A DNA stretch of 64,000 bases, taken from Aliarcobacter sp. (GTDB lineage Bacteria > Campylobacterota > Campylobacteria > Campylobacterales > Arcobacteraceae). Each line of letters begins with the position of its first letter. Position 1 is the stretch's first letter. Below the pieces are notes generated by a model. It saw only the letters and a program-made list of their open reading frames with translations. It was not told where the DNA came from and searched no databases. The stretch spans positions 62,001 to 126,000 of the forward strand of contig JAQTXA010000006.1 of the NCBI GenBank assembly GCA_028689025.1, written 5' to 3'. The position numbers and the translations under genes are program-made. Of this stretch, positions 10,043-18,833 are shown in pieces.

Positions 10043-11164
10043 ATGGAATTTAAAATTGACGCTACTTCAAATAAAGCTAGAGCATGTACAATTAAAACAG
10101 CTCACAGCACAATAGAAACTCCTGTTTTTATGCCCGTTGGAACTCAAGGAACTGTAAAAGCTCTTGATGCAAATGACATGTTAGAACTTGGGGCAAAAAT
10201 TATACTTGGAAATACTTATCACTTATATTTAAGACCTGGAAGTAAACTTATAAAAAAATTTGGTGGACTTCATGGTTTTTCAAAATTTCCAAACTCATTT
10301 TTAACTGACTCTGGTGGATTTCAAGCATTTTCTTTAAGTTCTAACTCAAAACCAGATGAGAATGGAATTATGTTTAAATCACATATTGATGGAAGCAAGC
10401 ACTACTTTACACCTCAAAGTGTACTAGATACTCAATATGATTTAAACTCTGATATTATGATGATTTTAGATGATTTAGTTGCCTTACCAAATACAAAAGA
10501 AAGAATTTCAAAATCAATTGAAAGAACTACAAAATGGGCAAAAGAAGCAATTGAGTATCACATGGAACAAAAAGCAAGAGGAATTGGAACACACCAAAAT
10601 ATCTTTGCAATTATTCAAGGTGGAACAGACAAAGAGTTTAGAAAACAAAGTGCTGAGCAACTTTGTGCATTAACTGACTATGATGGTTTTGCAATTGGTG
10701 GATTAAGTGTTGGTGAGCCAAATGCTGATATGTATGAAACTGTTGAGTGGACTACACAATTTATGCCAGAAAATAAACCAAGATATTTAATGGGTGTTGG
10801 AACTCCTGAAGATTTAATAGAAAATATTGAACGTGGTGTTGATATGTTTGACTGCGTTATGCCCACAAGAAATGCAAGAAATGGAACACTATTTACTACT
10901 TTTGGAAGATTAAATATCAAAAAAGCTGAGTATAAAGATGATGAGACTGCAATTGATGAAACATGTGAATGTTATACTTGTAGAAATTTCTCAAAAGCAT
11001 ATTTAAATCACCTATTTAGAGCAAAAGAGATTACATATTTTAGACTTGGTTCTATTCACAATATTCACTACTATTTATCTTTAATGAAAGAAGCAAGAGC
11101 TGCTATTTTAGGTGATAATTGGGTTGAATTTAAAAAAGAGTTTTACGCTAAAAGAAGCAAATAA
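10043..11164 (+). CDS. tgt: tRNA-guanine (queuine) transglycosylase
   Basis: Exchanges guanine-34 of GUN-anticodon tRNAs for preQ1 in bacteria. Visible features are the nucleophile region [50 protein letters not shown] with the catalytic Asp, and the zinc site [17 protein letters not shown] near the C-terminus. Its 373 residues are normal. AAGG stands 12 bases before the ATG. gatC follows in the same direction after 45 bases. Confidence 0.96.
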   Translation: MEFKIDATSNKARACTIKTAHSTIETPVFMPVGTQGTVKALDANDMLELGAKIILGNTYHLYLRPGSKLIKKFGGLHGFSKFPNSFLTDSGGFQAFSLSSNSKPDENGIMFKSHIDGSKHYFTPQSVLDTQYDLNSDIMMILDDLVALPNTKERISKSIERTTKWAKEAIEYHMEQKARGIGTHQNIFAIIQGGTDKEFRKQSAEQLCALTDYDGFAIGGLSVGEPNADMYETVEWTTQFMPENKPRYLMGVGTPEDLIENIERGVDMFDCVMPTRNARNGTLFTTFGRLNIKKAEYKDDETAIDETCECYTCRNFSKAYLNHLFRAKEITYFRLGSIHNIHYYLSLMKEARAAILGDNWVEFKKEFYAKRSK

Positions 11165-11209
11165 ACTCTTTTTAGTTAAAATAAAAAATATTAAATATTA
11201 AGGAAATTT

Positions 11210-11500
11210 ATGACTGTTGATGATAATTTAATAGCAAAATTAGCAAAACTTTCAAGTTTAGAAATTGATGATTCAAGAAAAGAAACACTAAAAACTGAAT
11301 TAGCTGATATTATAAACTTTGTTGAAAATTTAAATGAAATTGATGTTTCAGGAATTGAAGCAACATTTAGTACAATCGAGGGTGGAACACCTTTAAGAGA
11401 AGATGTTTCAGAACAAAATCTAGAACTTTCAAACCATATTTTAAAACATGCTCCAAAATCTGAAGATGGTTATTTTATAGTTCCAAAAATTATTGAGTAA
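11210..11500 (+). CDS. gatC: Asp-tRNA(Asn)/Glu-tRNA(Gln) amidotransferase subunit C
   Basis: Small scaffold subunit of the GatCAB complex, which amidates mischarged Glu-tRNA(Gln) and Asp-tRNA(Asn). The typical start DNLIAKLAKLSSLEIDDS, the central IINFVENLNEIDVSGIE and the tail GYFIVPKIIE match the family, and 96 residues is its usual size. AAGGAAA precedes the ATG. gatA and gatB are not in the window. The next gene starts four bases after the stop. Confidence 0.9.
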   Translation: MTVDDNLIAKLAKLSSLEIDDSRKETLKTELADIINFVENLNEIDVSGIEATFSTIEGGTPLREDVSEQNLELSNHILKHAPKSEDGYFIVPKIIE

Positions 11501-11503
11501 AAA

Positions 11504-11845
11504 ATGATTACAGTTTACGGTATAAAAACTTGTGGAAGTGTAAGAAATGCTCTAAAATTCTTCAAAGACAACAATATAGAAGTTGAATTCTTTGATTTTA
11601 AAAAAGAGACTCCAGCAAGTGATAAAATCAAATCTTGGGTAGATAAATCTGATATAAATATTTTATTTAACTCAAAAGGTACAAAATACAAAACTCTAAA
11701 TCTAAAAGAGTTAAACCTTGATTCAAATGGAAAATATGAGTGGTTATGTAAATACCCAATGCTTTTTAAAAGACCAGTTATTGAGTTTGATGATAAAGTT
11801 CTTGTAGCTTGGGATGAAGAGGTTTATAAGAATACTTTTTTATAG
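11504..11845 (+). CDS. Spx/MgsR/YffB-type ArsC-family protein
   Basis: Thioredoxin-fold protein of the ArsC/Spx superfamily, 113 residues. It starts MITVYGIKTCGSVRNALKFF, with a single N-terminal cysteine (Cys10) followed by GSVR rather than a CXXC pair, and has KRPVIEFDDKVLVAWDEE near the end, where the conserved RPV turn lies. YffB-like proteins have been linked to glutathione-dependent reduction, Spx to transcription. Nothing here decides between them. It is unrelated to the thioredoxin-type arsenate reductases at 59017-59916. Confidence 0.7.
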   Translation: MITVYGIKTCGSVRNALKFFKDNNIEVEFFDFKKETPASDKIKSWVDKSDINILFNSKGTKYKTLNLKELNLDSNGKYEWLCKYPMLFKRPVIEFDDKVLVAWDEEVYKNTFL

Positions 11846-11866
11846 AGTAGAGTTTTCAACTCTACT
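11846..11866. terminator. bidirectional terminator between convergent genes
   Basis: AGTAGAGTT, loop ttc, AACTCTACT: a perfect 9-bp stem placed directly after the stop at 11845 and two bases before the stop of the facing gene at 11869. The T-rich flank ttctt on the right serves the rightward gene. Confidence 0.75.
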
Positions 11867-11868
11867 TC

Positions 11869-12717
11869 TTAAAATTTGTATGCAACATTAAAATAGTGTG
11901 CAAATCCTGTTGTATCTGTTTTTTTACCATTTAATACTTCACCATTTTTCCATTGTGTCATATCTTTATAAGCTTTTAAACCATATCCAACTGCCCATTT
12001 TTTCTCATGTAACCATAAACCTAAATATGATTGTAAAGAGTCACTTGTTCTGTAACTTCTTTCAAAACTATTATTATCTAAATCACTTCCAAACTCATAA
12101 TCTATATAACCTTGAAAAGAGACAAATCTATTTTCTGTAAAATTGTAAATTGGTTTAAACCAATTTATATGAGCAACATATCCATCAAAACTATTTTCAT
12201 TACTTGCACCATAATTTTCTTCAATATATCTAGTATAAAGATTTACTCCACTTTTACCTAACCATGGAATATCAATATCACTTCCCAATCCCATCCAAAT
12301 TACTTTTAATCCATTTCCATTTGGTTCATCTGCATAATATATATCAAATGCAAAAAACAGCTCTTTTAATGCTCCATAAGATAAATCTTTATTTAATAAA
12401 TAGTCTATTGAAATTCTAGGTTCAATGTCTACAAAGAAGTTATTTTGCCCATGTTTATCACTACTTGAACTGTTTAGTGCATCAATAAAATCTACATAAC
12501 CGTATAAATCAAGCCACTCATATCTTCCACCAAACTCTAACTCTACATACGTGTCATTAAATGCATATGGCCCACCTCGTTGATTTTCACCATGATATAG
12601 GTGTAGTGTTTCCCAATTTGAATTTGTTATTGAACTAATATCTTTTGCTTGTATATTTAGATTAACTCCTAAAAGAATTAACATTAAAAAGATAAAGTTT
12701 GAAGTTTTATTTCCCAT
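11869..12717 (-). CDS. Tsx/OmpK-like outer membrane channel
   Basis: A 24-26-residue signal peptide ends in NIQAKD. The mature part alternates polar and aromatic residues as an outer-membrane beta-barrel does and ends in a terminal phenylalanine (FNVAYKF), the usual BAM recognition residue. NWETLHLYHGENQ, ELEFGGRYEWLDLYGYVDF and FDIYYADEPNG resemble the nucleoside-specific Tsx/OmpK family. Nucleosides are the known substrates in enterobacteria; the substrate here is not shown. It is flanked by hairpin terminators on both sides, so it is transcribed alone. Confidence 0.75.
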   Translation of the reverse strand: MGNKTSNFIFLMLILLGVNLNIQAKDISSITNSNWETLHLYHGENQRGGPYAFNDTYVELEFGGRYEWLDLYGYVDFIDALNSSSSDKHGQNNFFVDIEPRISIDYLLNKDLSYGALKELFFAFDIYYADEPNGNGLKVIWMGLGSDIDIPWLGKSGVNLYTRYIEENYGASNENSFDGYVAHINWFKPIYNFTENRFVSFQGYIDYEFGSDLDNNSFERSYRTSDSLQSYLGLWLHEKKWAVGYGLKAYKDMTQWKNGEVLNGKKTDTTGFAHYFNVAYKF

Positions 12718-12752
12718 TATAGTCCTTAATTATTTTATAACTTGATTTATAA

Positions 12753-12786
12753 AAAAGGGAAGAGAGTAAAAACTCTCTTCCCTTTT
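12753..12786 (-). terminator. terminator of the DAHP synthase gene
   Basis: AAAAGGGAAGAGAGT, loop AAAA, ACTCTCTTCCCTTTT: a perfect 15-bp stem, one of the strongest hairpins in the window. It lies after the stop of the leftward gene at 12802, and T-rich sequence follows on the minus strand. Confidence 0.9.
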
Positions 12787-12801
12787 AAAATATAAAATCT
12801 A

Positions 12802-14163
12802 TTAAATCAAATCTTTTCTAGCTTCTTTTAAAGTATCAGCTATCATAAATGATAACTCTAATGCTTGATCTGCATTCATTCTTGGGTCACATTGAGTGTG
12901 GTAACGACTAGATAAACTCTCTTGAGTTACACCTGATGATGCACTTCCTGTACACTCAGTTACATTTTGACCTGTCATTTCTAAATGAATACCACCAGCA
13001 TAAGTTCCCTCTGCATGATGAATTTGGAAAAATTGTTTCACTTCACTCAAAATTGCTTCAAAATCTCTTGTTTTATAACCATTATCAGCTTTGATTGTAT
13101 TTCCATGCATTGGGTCACTTGACCATAATACATTTTTACCCTCTGATTTTACTCTTTGTAAAAGTTTTGGAAAGAAATCTCCAACTTTATTTGCACCCAT
13201 TCTAACGATTAGATTTAATCTTCCAGCTTCATTATTTGGATTTAGAGTATCAATCAATTGGATTAATTCATCCTCTTTCATAGTTGGTCCTACTTTACAA
13301 CCAATTGGATTATTAATACCTCTAAAATATTCAATATGTGCATCTCTTAGATCTCTTGTTCTATCACCAATCCATAACATATGAGCAGCACAGTTAAACC
13401 AATCACCAGTGATTGAATCTTTTCTTGTAAGTGCTTGTTCATAATTTAATAACAGTGCTTCATGAGAAGTAAATAGCGTTGTTTGATTTAATTGTGGAGT
13501 GTTTTCGCTTGTAATTCCACATGCATTCATAAATTTTAAACTTTCAGATATTTTATTTGCAAGTTCTTCATATTTTGCACCTAAATAGTTATCTTTAACA
13601 AAGTCTAAATTCCATAAATGAACTTGATTTAAATCAGCCATTCCACCTCTTGAAAATGCTCTAAGAAGATTCATAGTTGCAGCACTTTGATTGTATGCTT
13701 TTAGTAATTTTTTAGCTCTTGGATTTCTAGCTTTTTCGCTAAATTCAATATCATTTACAATATCTCCTCTATATGAAGGTAGTGATATTCCATCAATCTC
13801 TTCAAAATCTGAACTTCTAGGTTTTGCAAATTGTCCTGCAACTCGTCCAACTTTTACAATTGGACATCCACCTGAGAAAGTTAAAACTACTGCCATTTGC
13901 ATCATTACTTTGAATAAATCTTTTATATTTGTAGCATTAAAAGAGGAGAAAGATTCAGCACAATCTCCACCTTGAAGTAAAAATGCTTTTCCATTTACTA
14001 CATCTGCTAATTGTTTTTTTAAATTTAAGGCCTCACCTGCAAAAATTAAAGGGGGATAAGAAGCTAGTTCACTCTCTACTTTTTTTAGTTTTTCTAAATC
14101 ATTATAAGTAGGTTGTTGCTTTATAGGGAAATCTCTCCAGCTACTAGGATTCCAATTGTTCAT
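12802..14163 (-). CDS. aroG: class II (plant-type) DAHP synthase
   Basis: First step of the shikimate pathway, condensing PEP and erythrose 4-phosphate. The N-terminal [19 protein letters not shown] and the internal [48 protein letters not shown] and [15 protein letters not shown] motifs are those of the type II enzymes; they carry the Mn2+ ligands (Cys, His, Glu, Asp) and PEP-binding Arg/Lys. Its 453 residues match the family. It is a single gene bounded by strong hairpins. No leader or attenuator for aromatic amino acids is apparent. Confidence 0.95.
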   Translation of the reverse strand: MNNWNPSSWRDFPIKQQPTYNDLEKLKKVESELASYPPLIFAGEALNLKKQLADVVNGKAFLLQGGDCAESFSSFNATNIKDLFKVMMQMAVVLTFSGGCPIVKVGRVAGQFAKPRSSDFEEIDGISLPSYRGDIVNDIEFSEKARNPRAKKLLKAYNQSAATMNLLRAFSRGGMADLNQVHLWNLDFVKDNYLGAKYEELANKISESLKFMNACGITSENTPQLNQTTLFTSHEALLLNYEQALTRKDSITGDWFNCAAHMLWIGDRTRDLRDAHIEYFRGINNPIGCKVGPTMKEDELIQLIDTLNPNNEAGRLNLIVRMGANKVGDFFPKLLQRVKSEGKNVLWSSDPMHGNTIKADNGYKTRDFEAILSEVKQFFQIHHAEGTYAGGIHLEMTGQNVTECTGSASSGVTQESLSSRYHTQCDPRMNADQALELSFMIADTLKEARKDLI

Positions 14164-14270
14164 TTTTAATTGCCTTTTGTATATTTTATTTAATTACACA
14201 AATTCTAGCTAAAAGTTTCTTAAGGAGTTAATCTTGAAAAGTAATCGATTTGTAATAGTAAAAAAGAGAT

Positions 14271-14313
14271 AAAACTATAATGTAGCATGTGTTTTTTGCT
14301 ACATTATAGTTTT
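14271..14313 (-). terminator. terminator of the transaldolase gene
   Basis: AAAACTATAATGTAGC pairs perfectly over 16 bp with GCTACATTATAGTTTT across an 11-base loop. It begins six bases after the tal stop on the minus strand and is followed there by T-rich sequence, so it should end tal transcription before the DAHP synthase gene. The remaining spacer to 14164 holds only the DAHP synthase promoter region. Confidence 0.88.
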
Positions 14314-14318
14314 TGGAT

Positions 14319-15311
14319 TTAGTGAATTAATTTTGAAAGTAAATCTTTGAATGAAACTTTAAAAGATTCAAGTCCATCATTTAAAAGTTTTGAATAAATA
14401 TTTTCCATATTTATTCCCTTTTGTTTTAATGTTGCAAAATATTTATTACAATCGGCTTCACTCATGATTGATGTTTCAACTTTTGAACCATCTTTAACCC
14501 AATCTTCAATTGTAGCAAGGGGTGCTGTGTTTACAGAATTTGGATAAATTAAATTATCAACATAATAACTAGGACTTAATTCATCACCTTTAACACCTGT
14601 ACTTGCAAATAGTGTTCTAATATTTGGGTTTCCAAATTTATTAATTTCATGGTAACATTTAGTTGCATTTACAATTCCTAATTTTGAAGTTTCTAAACCT
14701 TTTAATTTGAAATCATTATCAGCTAACCTATCAAGTCTTGAAACAAAAACAGAAACAACTGCTTTTATATCTTTATTTGAATCTCTAATTCCCTCATCTA
14801 AAGCTTGAGTACATTTTATAGCTTGTTCAGGTGAAAAAATCAAAGTTGCATTTACATTTATTCCTTTTGAAGTCAACTCTCTCATAGCAATATATCCAGC
14901 TTCAGTTGCGGGAACTTTTATCATTACATTGTCAGCACTTATTGAAGAGTAAAGTCTTATTCCTTCTTCAATTGTTCCAGCAGCGTTATCACATAAAAGT
15001 GGATCAACTTCAATAGAAATGAATCCATCATCAGCATCATTTTTATGTAAATCAGAAAGTAAAGCTGCTGCTCTTTTAATATCTGTTAATGCTAACTCTT
15101 CATAAATAGTTTTAGCATTATTCGCTTGTAACATATCAAGTTGTTGTTTGTATGCTAGTGAATTTGTAATTGATGATTCAAAAATCGCAGGATTTGAAGT
15201 TGCACCCTGAATATATTTTTTTTTGATTATCTCTTTAAATCTTGTTTCTAAAAAATCTCTTTCAATAAAATCACACCATAAAGAGAAATTGATATCTTCT
15301 TTTAAACTCAT
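14319..15311 (-). CDS. tal: transaldolase
   Basis: Moves a dihydroxyacetone unit in the pentose phosphate pathway through a Schiff-base lysine, here in VMIKVPATEAGY. TSNPAIFESSI, ISIEVDPLLCDN, GINVNATLIFS and VSVFVSRLDRLADN are the family's conserved strands. At 330 residues it belongs to the longer bacterial form. AAGGAATAACA precedes the ATG. It supplies or uses erythrose 4-phosphate, the substrate of the DAHP synthase encoded just downstream, but a strong hairpin separates the two. Confidence 0.93.
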   Translation of the reverse strand: MSLKEDINFSLWCDFIERDFLETRFKEIIKKKYIQGATSNPAIFESSITNSLAYKQQLDMLQANNAKTIYEELALTDIKRAAALLSDLHKNDADDGFISIEVDPLLCDNAAGTIEEGIRLYSSISADNVMIKVPATEAGYIAMRELTSKGINVNATLIFSPEQAIKCTQALDEGIRDSNKDIKAVVSVFVSRLDRLADNDFKLKGLETSKLGIVNATKCYHEINKFGNPNIRTLFASTGVKGDELSPSYYVDNLIYPNSVNTAPLATIEDWVKDGSKVETSIMSEADCNKYFATLKQKGINMENIYSKLLNDGLESFKVSFKDLLSKLIH

Positions 15312-15329
15312 TGTTATTCCTTTAAAAAT

Positions 15330-15347
15330 GTCCCATTTTAAAGGGAC
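15330..15347 (-). promoter_or_regulatory. hairpin in the tal leader
   Basis: GTCCC and GGGAC (5 bp, 8-base AT loop) lie just before the tal ribosome binding site on the minus strand; ATTTTT follows the stem. It resembles a small attenuator-type terminator, but the stem is short. The rest of the 155-base tal-serB spacer has an island richer in GC (about 15370-15412) with no open frame or recognised element. Confidence 0.35.
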
Positions 15348-15448
15348 CTATTCACTTTTAACTTCTTTTTGCCTTCACTTCGTTTGTCACAAGACTACGC
15401 TATGAAAAGCGATGAAAATAAATTTCATCTAAAGAAGCAAACTCTAAA

Positions 15449-15467
15449 GGGCTTTAAGAATAAAGCC
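15449..15467 (-). terminator. terminator of serB
   Basis: GGGCTTTA-agaa-TAAAGCC overlaps the last base of the serB stop codon; on the minus strand the stem is followed by TTTAGAGTTT. The 7-8-bp stem is moderate in strength. Confidence 0.65.
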
Positions 15468-16090
15468 TATTTAATATAATCTAAAATTTTAGTTAAATCT
15501 TTTGTATCAATAACTACATTTGCTTCTTTTTTAAGAACTTCTCTTGCGCAAAAAGCAACTCTTGTATCAGCGTGAGCAAACATAGATAAATCATTTGCAC
15601 CATCACCACAAACTAAAGTTTCAGCTCTTGAAATTCCCATTAAACCTTGAATTCTTTGAAGCATATCACCTTTAGAGTATCCAAACATCATATCTCCACC
15701 AATAAGACCTGTTAGTTTTCCATCTTTTTCATGTAAAACATTTGAAAAATCAGCATCTAATCCTAGTTTTTCCCTTGCAGGAGTTGTACCAATTCTAAAA
15801 CCACCAGAAAAACAAACTACTTTGTAACCCATTTTTTGAAGTGCTGGAACTAGTTCCATTGCACCTGGCATTAAAGGAAGGTTTGCACAAATATCCACAA
15901 CTCTTTGGTAATCCATACCTTTTAAAAGTGCAACTCTTGTAGTTAAAGATTCAAAAAAATCTAATCTTCCACTCATTGCTTCTTCTGTAATTTTTGTAAC
16001 TTGTTCACCTATACCTAACTCTTCTGCTAAAAAGTCGATAGTCTCCCCATCCATAAGTGTTGAATCAAAATCGAAAACAGCTAATTTCAT
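15467..16090 (-). CDS. serB: phosphoserine phosphatase
   Basis: HAD-superfamily enzyme making serine from phosphoserine. Motif I is AVFDFDSTLMDGETID (nucleophile Asp in DFDST), motif II VVCFSGGFRIGT, and motif III/IV lies in LVCGDGANDLSMFAHA with the Mg-binding GDGAND. Its 207 residues form the minimal catalytic domain, without the N-terminal ACT domain of enteric SerB, as is usual in this phylum. It is divergent from the MTHFR-family gene with 79 bases between, where GGGTATAAT gives a rightward -10. Confidence 0.93.
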   Translation of the reverse strand: MKLAVFDFDSTLMDGETIDFLAEELGIGEQVTKITEEAMSGRLDFFESLTTRVALLKGMDYQRVVDICANLPLMPGAMELVPALQKMGYKVVCFSGGFRIGTTPAREKLGLDADFSNVLHEKDGKLTGLIGGDMMFGYSKGDMLQRIQGLMGISRAETLVCGDGANDLSMFAHADTRVAFCAREVLKKEANVVIDTKDLTKILDYIK

Positions 16091-16169
16091 TAATTTTCCC
16101 TAGTTTTATTCTTTAAAGGGTATAATTTTAGCCAAATAAAACTAAATATACTAAAGGATTGTTTATCCA

Positions 16170-17081
16170 ATGTTTGAAACACTAATACAAAAACTTCAAG
16201 AAGATAAATACTTAACACTTGAAACAACACCTCAACATGAACCATCTATGCATAATATTATTGAAAGAATTAAAAAATTTAAATTACAAGATAGAGTTGA
16301 TGGTTTTTCATGTACAGATAATCCACTTGCAAAACTAAAATATAATGCACTTTTTGCATCACTAAAACTTCAAATGGAGTTTAAAAAACCTGTAATTGCC
16401 ACTATGACAATGAGAGATAGAAATAAAATTGCTCTTCAATCTGATTTAATGGGCGCAAATGATTTTGATGTAAGAGCGATTTTGGCTCTTACTGGAGATC
16501 CTGCAAAAATGAGTGATCAACCCCATGCAAAAGGGGTTTTTGAAGCAAACTCTTTGATGCTTTTAAAAATCATAAAATCATTTAACTATGGGATGGATAT
16601 GTCAGGTCATCCTTTTAAAATCGAACCTAAACAAATTTTTCCATTTGCAGTTACAAACTCTTATGCAAAAAATTTCTCTAGTTTAGAGAAAAAAATGCAT
16701 AATAAAATTCAAAATGGAGCAATGGGAATAATCTCTCAACCAGTATTTGATATAGAAAATGCAAAAAAACTTTTGGAATCATTCAACATAGCTAAAGAAG
16801 GAGTTGAAGGAGATAAACAAAAAGCTCAATTAATTTTTGGACTTTTCCCTGTAACGAAACTTCGAACTGCTCTATTCTTATCAGCTCAAGTTCCAGGAAT
16901 TCATGTTCCTCAATTTTGGATTGATGCCCTTGAAGCTGCTCACAATATTTCAGAAGAGGAAGAGTACAAAGTTGGAATGCAATTAAGTCAAGATTTATTC
17001 AGAGATTTAAATAAACTTCATCCAAAAATCCACCTTATGACAGCAAATAGATTTGATGTTGCTAATGAGATAATTTCTTGA
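16170..17081 (+). CDS. methylenetetrahydrofolate reductase family protein
   Basis: A TIM-barrel protein of the MetF family: LTLETTPQHEPS at the start replaces the usual SFEFFPP, VIATMTMRDRNKIAL corresponds to the Tx4Rxxn region, and ILALTGDPAKM to the LxGDPP loop. MetF reduces methylene-THF to methyl-THF for methionine synthesis. This 303-residue protein diverges at the first motif, so it could be a paralogue with another folate-linked role rather than the cell's main MetF. Its stop overlaps the TTG start of ruvX (TTGA), so the two are translated as a pair. Confidence 0.65.
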   Translation: MFETLIQKLQEDKYLTLETTPQHEPSMHNIIERIKKFKLQDRVDGFSCTDNPLAKLKYNALFASLKLQMEFKKPVIATMTMRDRNKIALQSDLMGANDFDVRAILALTGDPAKMSDQPHAKGVFEANSLMLLKIIKSFNYGMDMSGHPFKIEPKQIFPFAVTNSYAKNFSSLEKKMHNKIQNGAMGIISQPVFDIENAKKLLESFNIAKEGVEGDKQKAQLIFGLFPVTKLRTALFLSAQVPGIHVPQFWIDALEAAHNISEEEEYKVGMQLSQDLFRDLNKLHPKIHLMTANRFDVANEIIS

Positions 17082-17461
17082 AATTAGCCTCAATTGATGT
17101 TGGTTTAAAAAGAATAGGAGTTGCAATTTGTCTAACTTCAGACATAGTAACTCCACAAAGTGCAATTTTAAGAAAAAATAGAGACCAAGCTGCACGAGAT
17201 GTGAATATTTTTTTAAAAGAGTGGGAAATCGAAAAACTAATTGTTGGATTTCCAAGTGCGAGTGAAGATATGCAAAAAAGAATAAAACATTTTGTAGCTT
17301 TACTTGAACTCTCTATTCCTTACGAATTTCAAGAAGAAAATATGAGTTCTATTGAAGCTGAGGATTTAATCAAAGGTGAAATTAAATACAAAAGAGATGG
17401 AAGAGTAGATTCAATCGCTGCTAAAATTATATTAGAGAGGTTTTTAGCTAAAAAACACTAA
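17078..17461 (+). CDS. ruvX: putative pre-16S rRNA nuclease RuvX/YqgF
   Basis: RNase H-fold protein needed for final 16S rRNA processing and once thought to resolve Holliday junctions. ASIDVGLKRIGVAIC at the N-terminus gives the first catalytic Asp, VGFP and the Glu in FQEENMSSIEAEDL the next positions, and DGRVDSIAAKIILERFL the last Asp. It uses a TTG start overlapping the stop of the upstream gene by four bases. The terminal stop lies seven bases from acpS, which is convergent. Confidence 0.9.
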   Translation: MKLASIDVGLKRIGVAICLTSDIVTPQSAILRKNRDQAARDVNIFLKEWEIEKLIVGFPSASEDMQKRIKHFVALLELSIPYEFQEENMSSIEAEDLIKGEIKYKRDGRVDSIAAKIILERFLAKKH

Positions 17462-17467
17462 TTATAT

Positions 17468-17818
17468 TCACTTCAAAACATTTACAACAACAGCAATCGC
17501 AAAACCTGAATCGTGCGTTATTGATAAATGAGAATTTTTTATACCAAAAGCTTTTCTTACTTTTTTTCTATATTTTAGTAAAGGAGCTCCAAGCTCACTT
17601 TTTGATATTTTGATATCATGAAAACTACAAGATGCACCAATTCCAGTACCAAGTGCTTTTGAAGCTGCTTCCTTTGCTGCCCAAAATCCAGCGGCAGTTT
17701 CTGGCTTTTTCACAAGCTCAATCTCTTTTGAATTTAAAAACTTTTCATAAGCCTTTATTCCAAACTTTTCATACATTCTTTTTATTCTATCAATTGATGT
17801 TATATCTATACCTATCAT
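17468..17818 (-). CDS. acpS: holo-[acyl-carrier-protein] synthase
   Basis: Transfers phosphopantetheine from CoA to acyl carrier protein. MIGIDITSIDRIKRM carries the Mg-binding Asp, and FWAAKEAASKALGTG holds the conserved (W/F)AxKE(A)xxKALG motif with the catalytic Glu. HLSITHDSGFAIAVVV is the closing strand-helix. At 116 residues it is standard. It is divergent from the permease gene with only 28 bases between the start codons. Confidence 0.94.
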   Translation of the reverse strand: MIGIDITSIDRIKRMYEKFGIKAYEKFLNSKEIELVKKPETAAGFWAAKEAASKALGTGIGASCSFHDIKISKSELGAPLLKYRKKVRKAFGIKNSHLSITHDSGFAIAVVVNVLK

Positions 17819-17834
17819 TTAAACCTATCTTTTG

Positions 17835-17840
17835 TATAAT
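17835..17840 (+). promoter_or_regulatory. -10 box immediately before the permease start
   Basis: TATAAT ends six bases before the ATG at 17847, so transcription would start at or within a base or two of the start codon, giving a leaderless or nearly leaderless message. The reverse of the same bases (GATTATAC) may serve acpS in the other direction. The spacer has no Shine-Dalgarno sequence. Confidence 0.5.
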
Positions 17841-17846
17841 CCCAAC

Positions 17847-18806
17847 ATGAAACTATTTTTTAAAAAATTATTATACCTTATCACGATGCTTTTTATTATT
17901 AGCCTTATATCTTTTATCGCAATAAACGCTGCACCAAACTCTTTTTTTGCAAGTGGCGAATTAAATCCAAATATCACACCTGAATCAATCGAGCAATTAA
18001 AAGCAATTTATGGTTTAGACAAACCTTTATATGTTCAATTTTTCTCTTGGCTTTTTTCTATTATTCAACTTGATTTTGGGATTTCATTTGCAAGTGGGGA
18101 AATGGTTAAAGATGAGATATTAAGTAGAATTCCTATTACTCTTACAATCAATATTATTTCAATGGTTTTAATATTCATCATTTCTCTTTATTTTGGAATA
18201 AAATCTGCTTTAAATAAAAACTCATTATTTGATAAATTTACAGGGCAATTATCACTTCTTAGTTTTGCAATGCCTTCATTTTATTTGGCACTTTTATTGG
18301 TTTTAGTATTTGCAATTAATTTTGAAATTTTACCAATTGCTGGACTTCATGGAGTTTCTGATGATGGAAGTTTTTCTTACTATTTAGATTATGCTTGGCA
18401 TTTAGTTTTACCAATATTTATTATGGTTTTTGGTGGAATTGGAAGTCTGATTTTATATATTAGAAGTTTAACTATAGAGATTTTGAAATCTGATTACATC
18501 TTTTTTGCAAAGGCCAGAGGTTTAAGCCAAAAACAGATTTTAAGATATTATATTTTGCCAAATTTATATCCACCAGTTATTACACTTCTTGGTCTTTCAC
18601 TTCCTGGAATTATTGGTGGTTCAGTAATTCTTGAAACAATTTTTTCAATAGATGGAATGGGATTATTGTTTTATCAAAGTGCTTTATCACATGATTATCC
18701 AGTAATTATGGGGATTTTGATAATTGGTGCCTTTTTGACACTAATTGGTAATATGATTGCAGATTTAGTTTTACTAAAACTAAATCCAAACTACGAAGAA
18801 AAATAG
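17847..18806 (+). CDS. orphan Opp/Dpp-type ABC transporter permease
   Basis: Inner-membrane permease of the DppB/OppB class with six predicted helices. The N-terminal helix, YGLDKPLYVQFFSWL, the EAA-type loop in YIFFAKARGLSQKQILRYYILPN and GSVILETIFSIDGMGLL are diagnostic. It would work with a second permease, two ATPases and a binding protein for peptides or nickel, but none is encoded nearby. I prefer the ATG at 17847 to the TTG at 17832, because the latter lies on the promoter. The ~319-residue length is complete. Confidence 0.8.
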   Translation: MKLFFKKLLYLITMLFIISLISFIAINAAPNSFFASGELNPNITPESIEQLKAIYGLDKPLYVQFFSWLFSIIQLDFGISFASGEMVKDEILSRIPITLTINIISMVLIFIISLYFGIKSALNKNSLFDKFTGQLSLLSFAMPSFYLALLLVLVFAINFEILPIAGLHGVSDDGSFSYYLDYAWHLVLPIFIMVFGGIGSLILYIRSLTIEILKSDYIFFAKARGLSQKQILRYYILPNLYPPVITLLGLSLPGIIGGSVILETIFSIDGMGLLFYQSALSHDYPVIMGILIIGAFLTLIGNMIADLVLLKLNPNYEEK

Positions 18807-18833
18807 ATTAGATAATTTTAACAAGGAAAAGAA

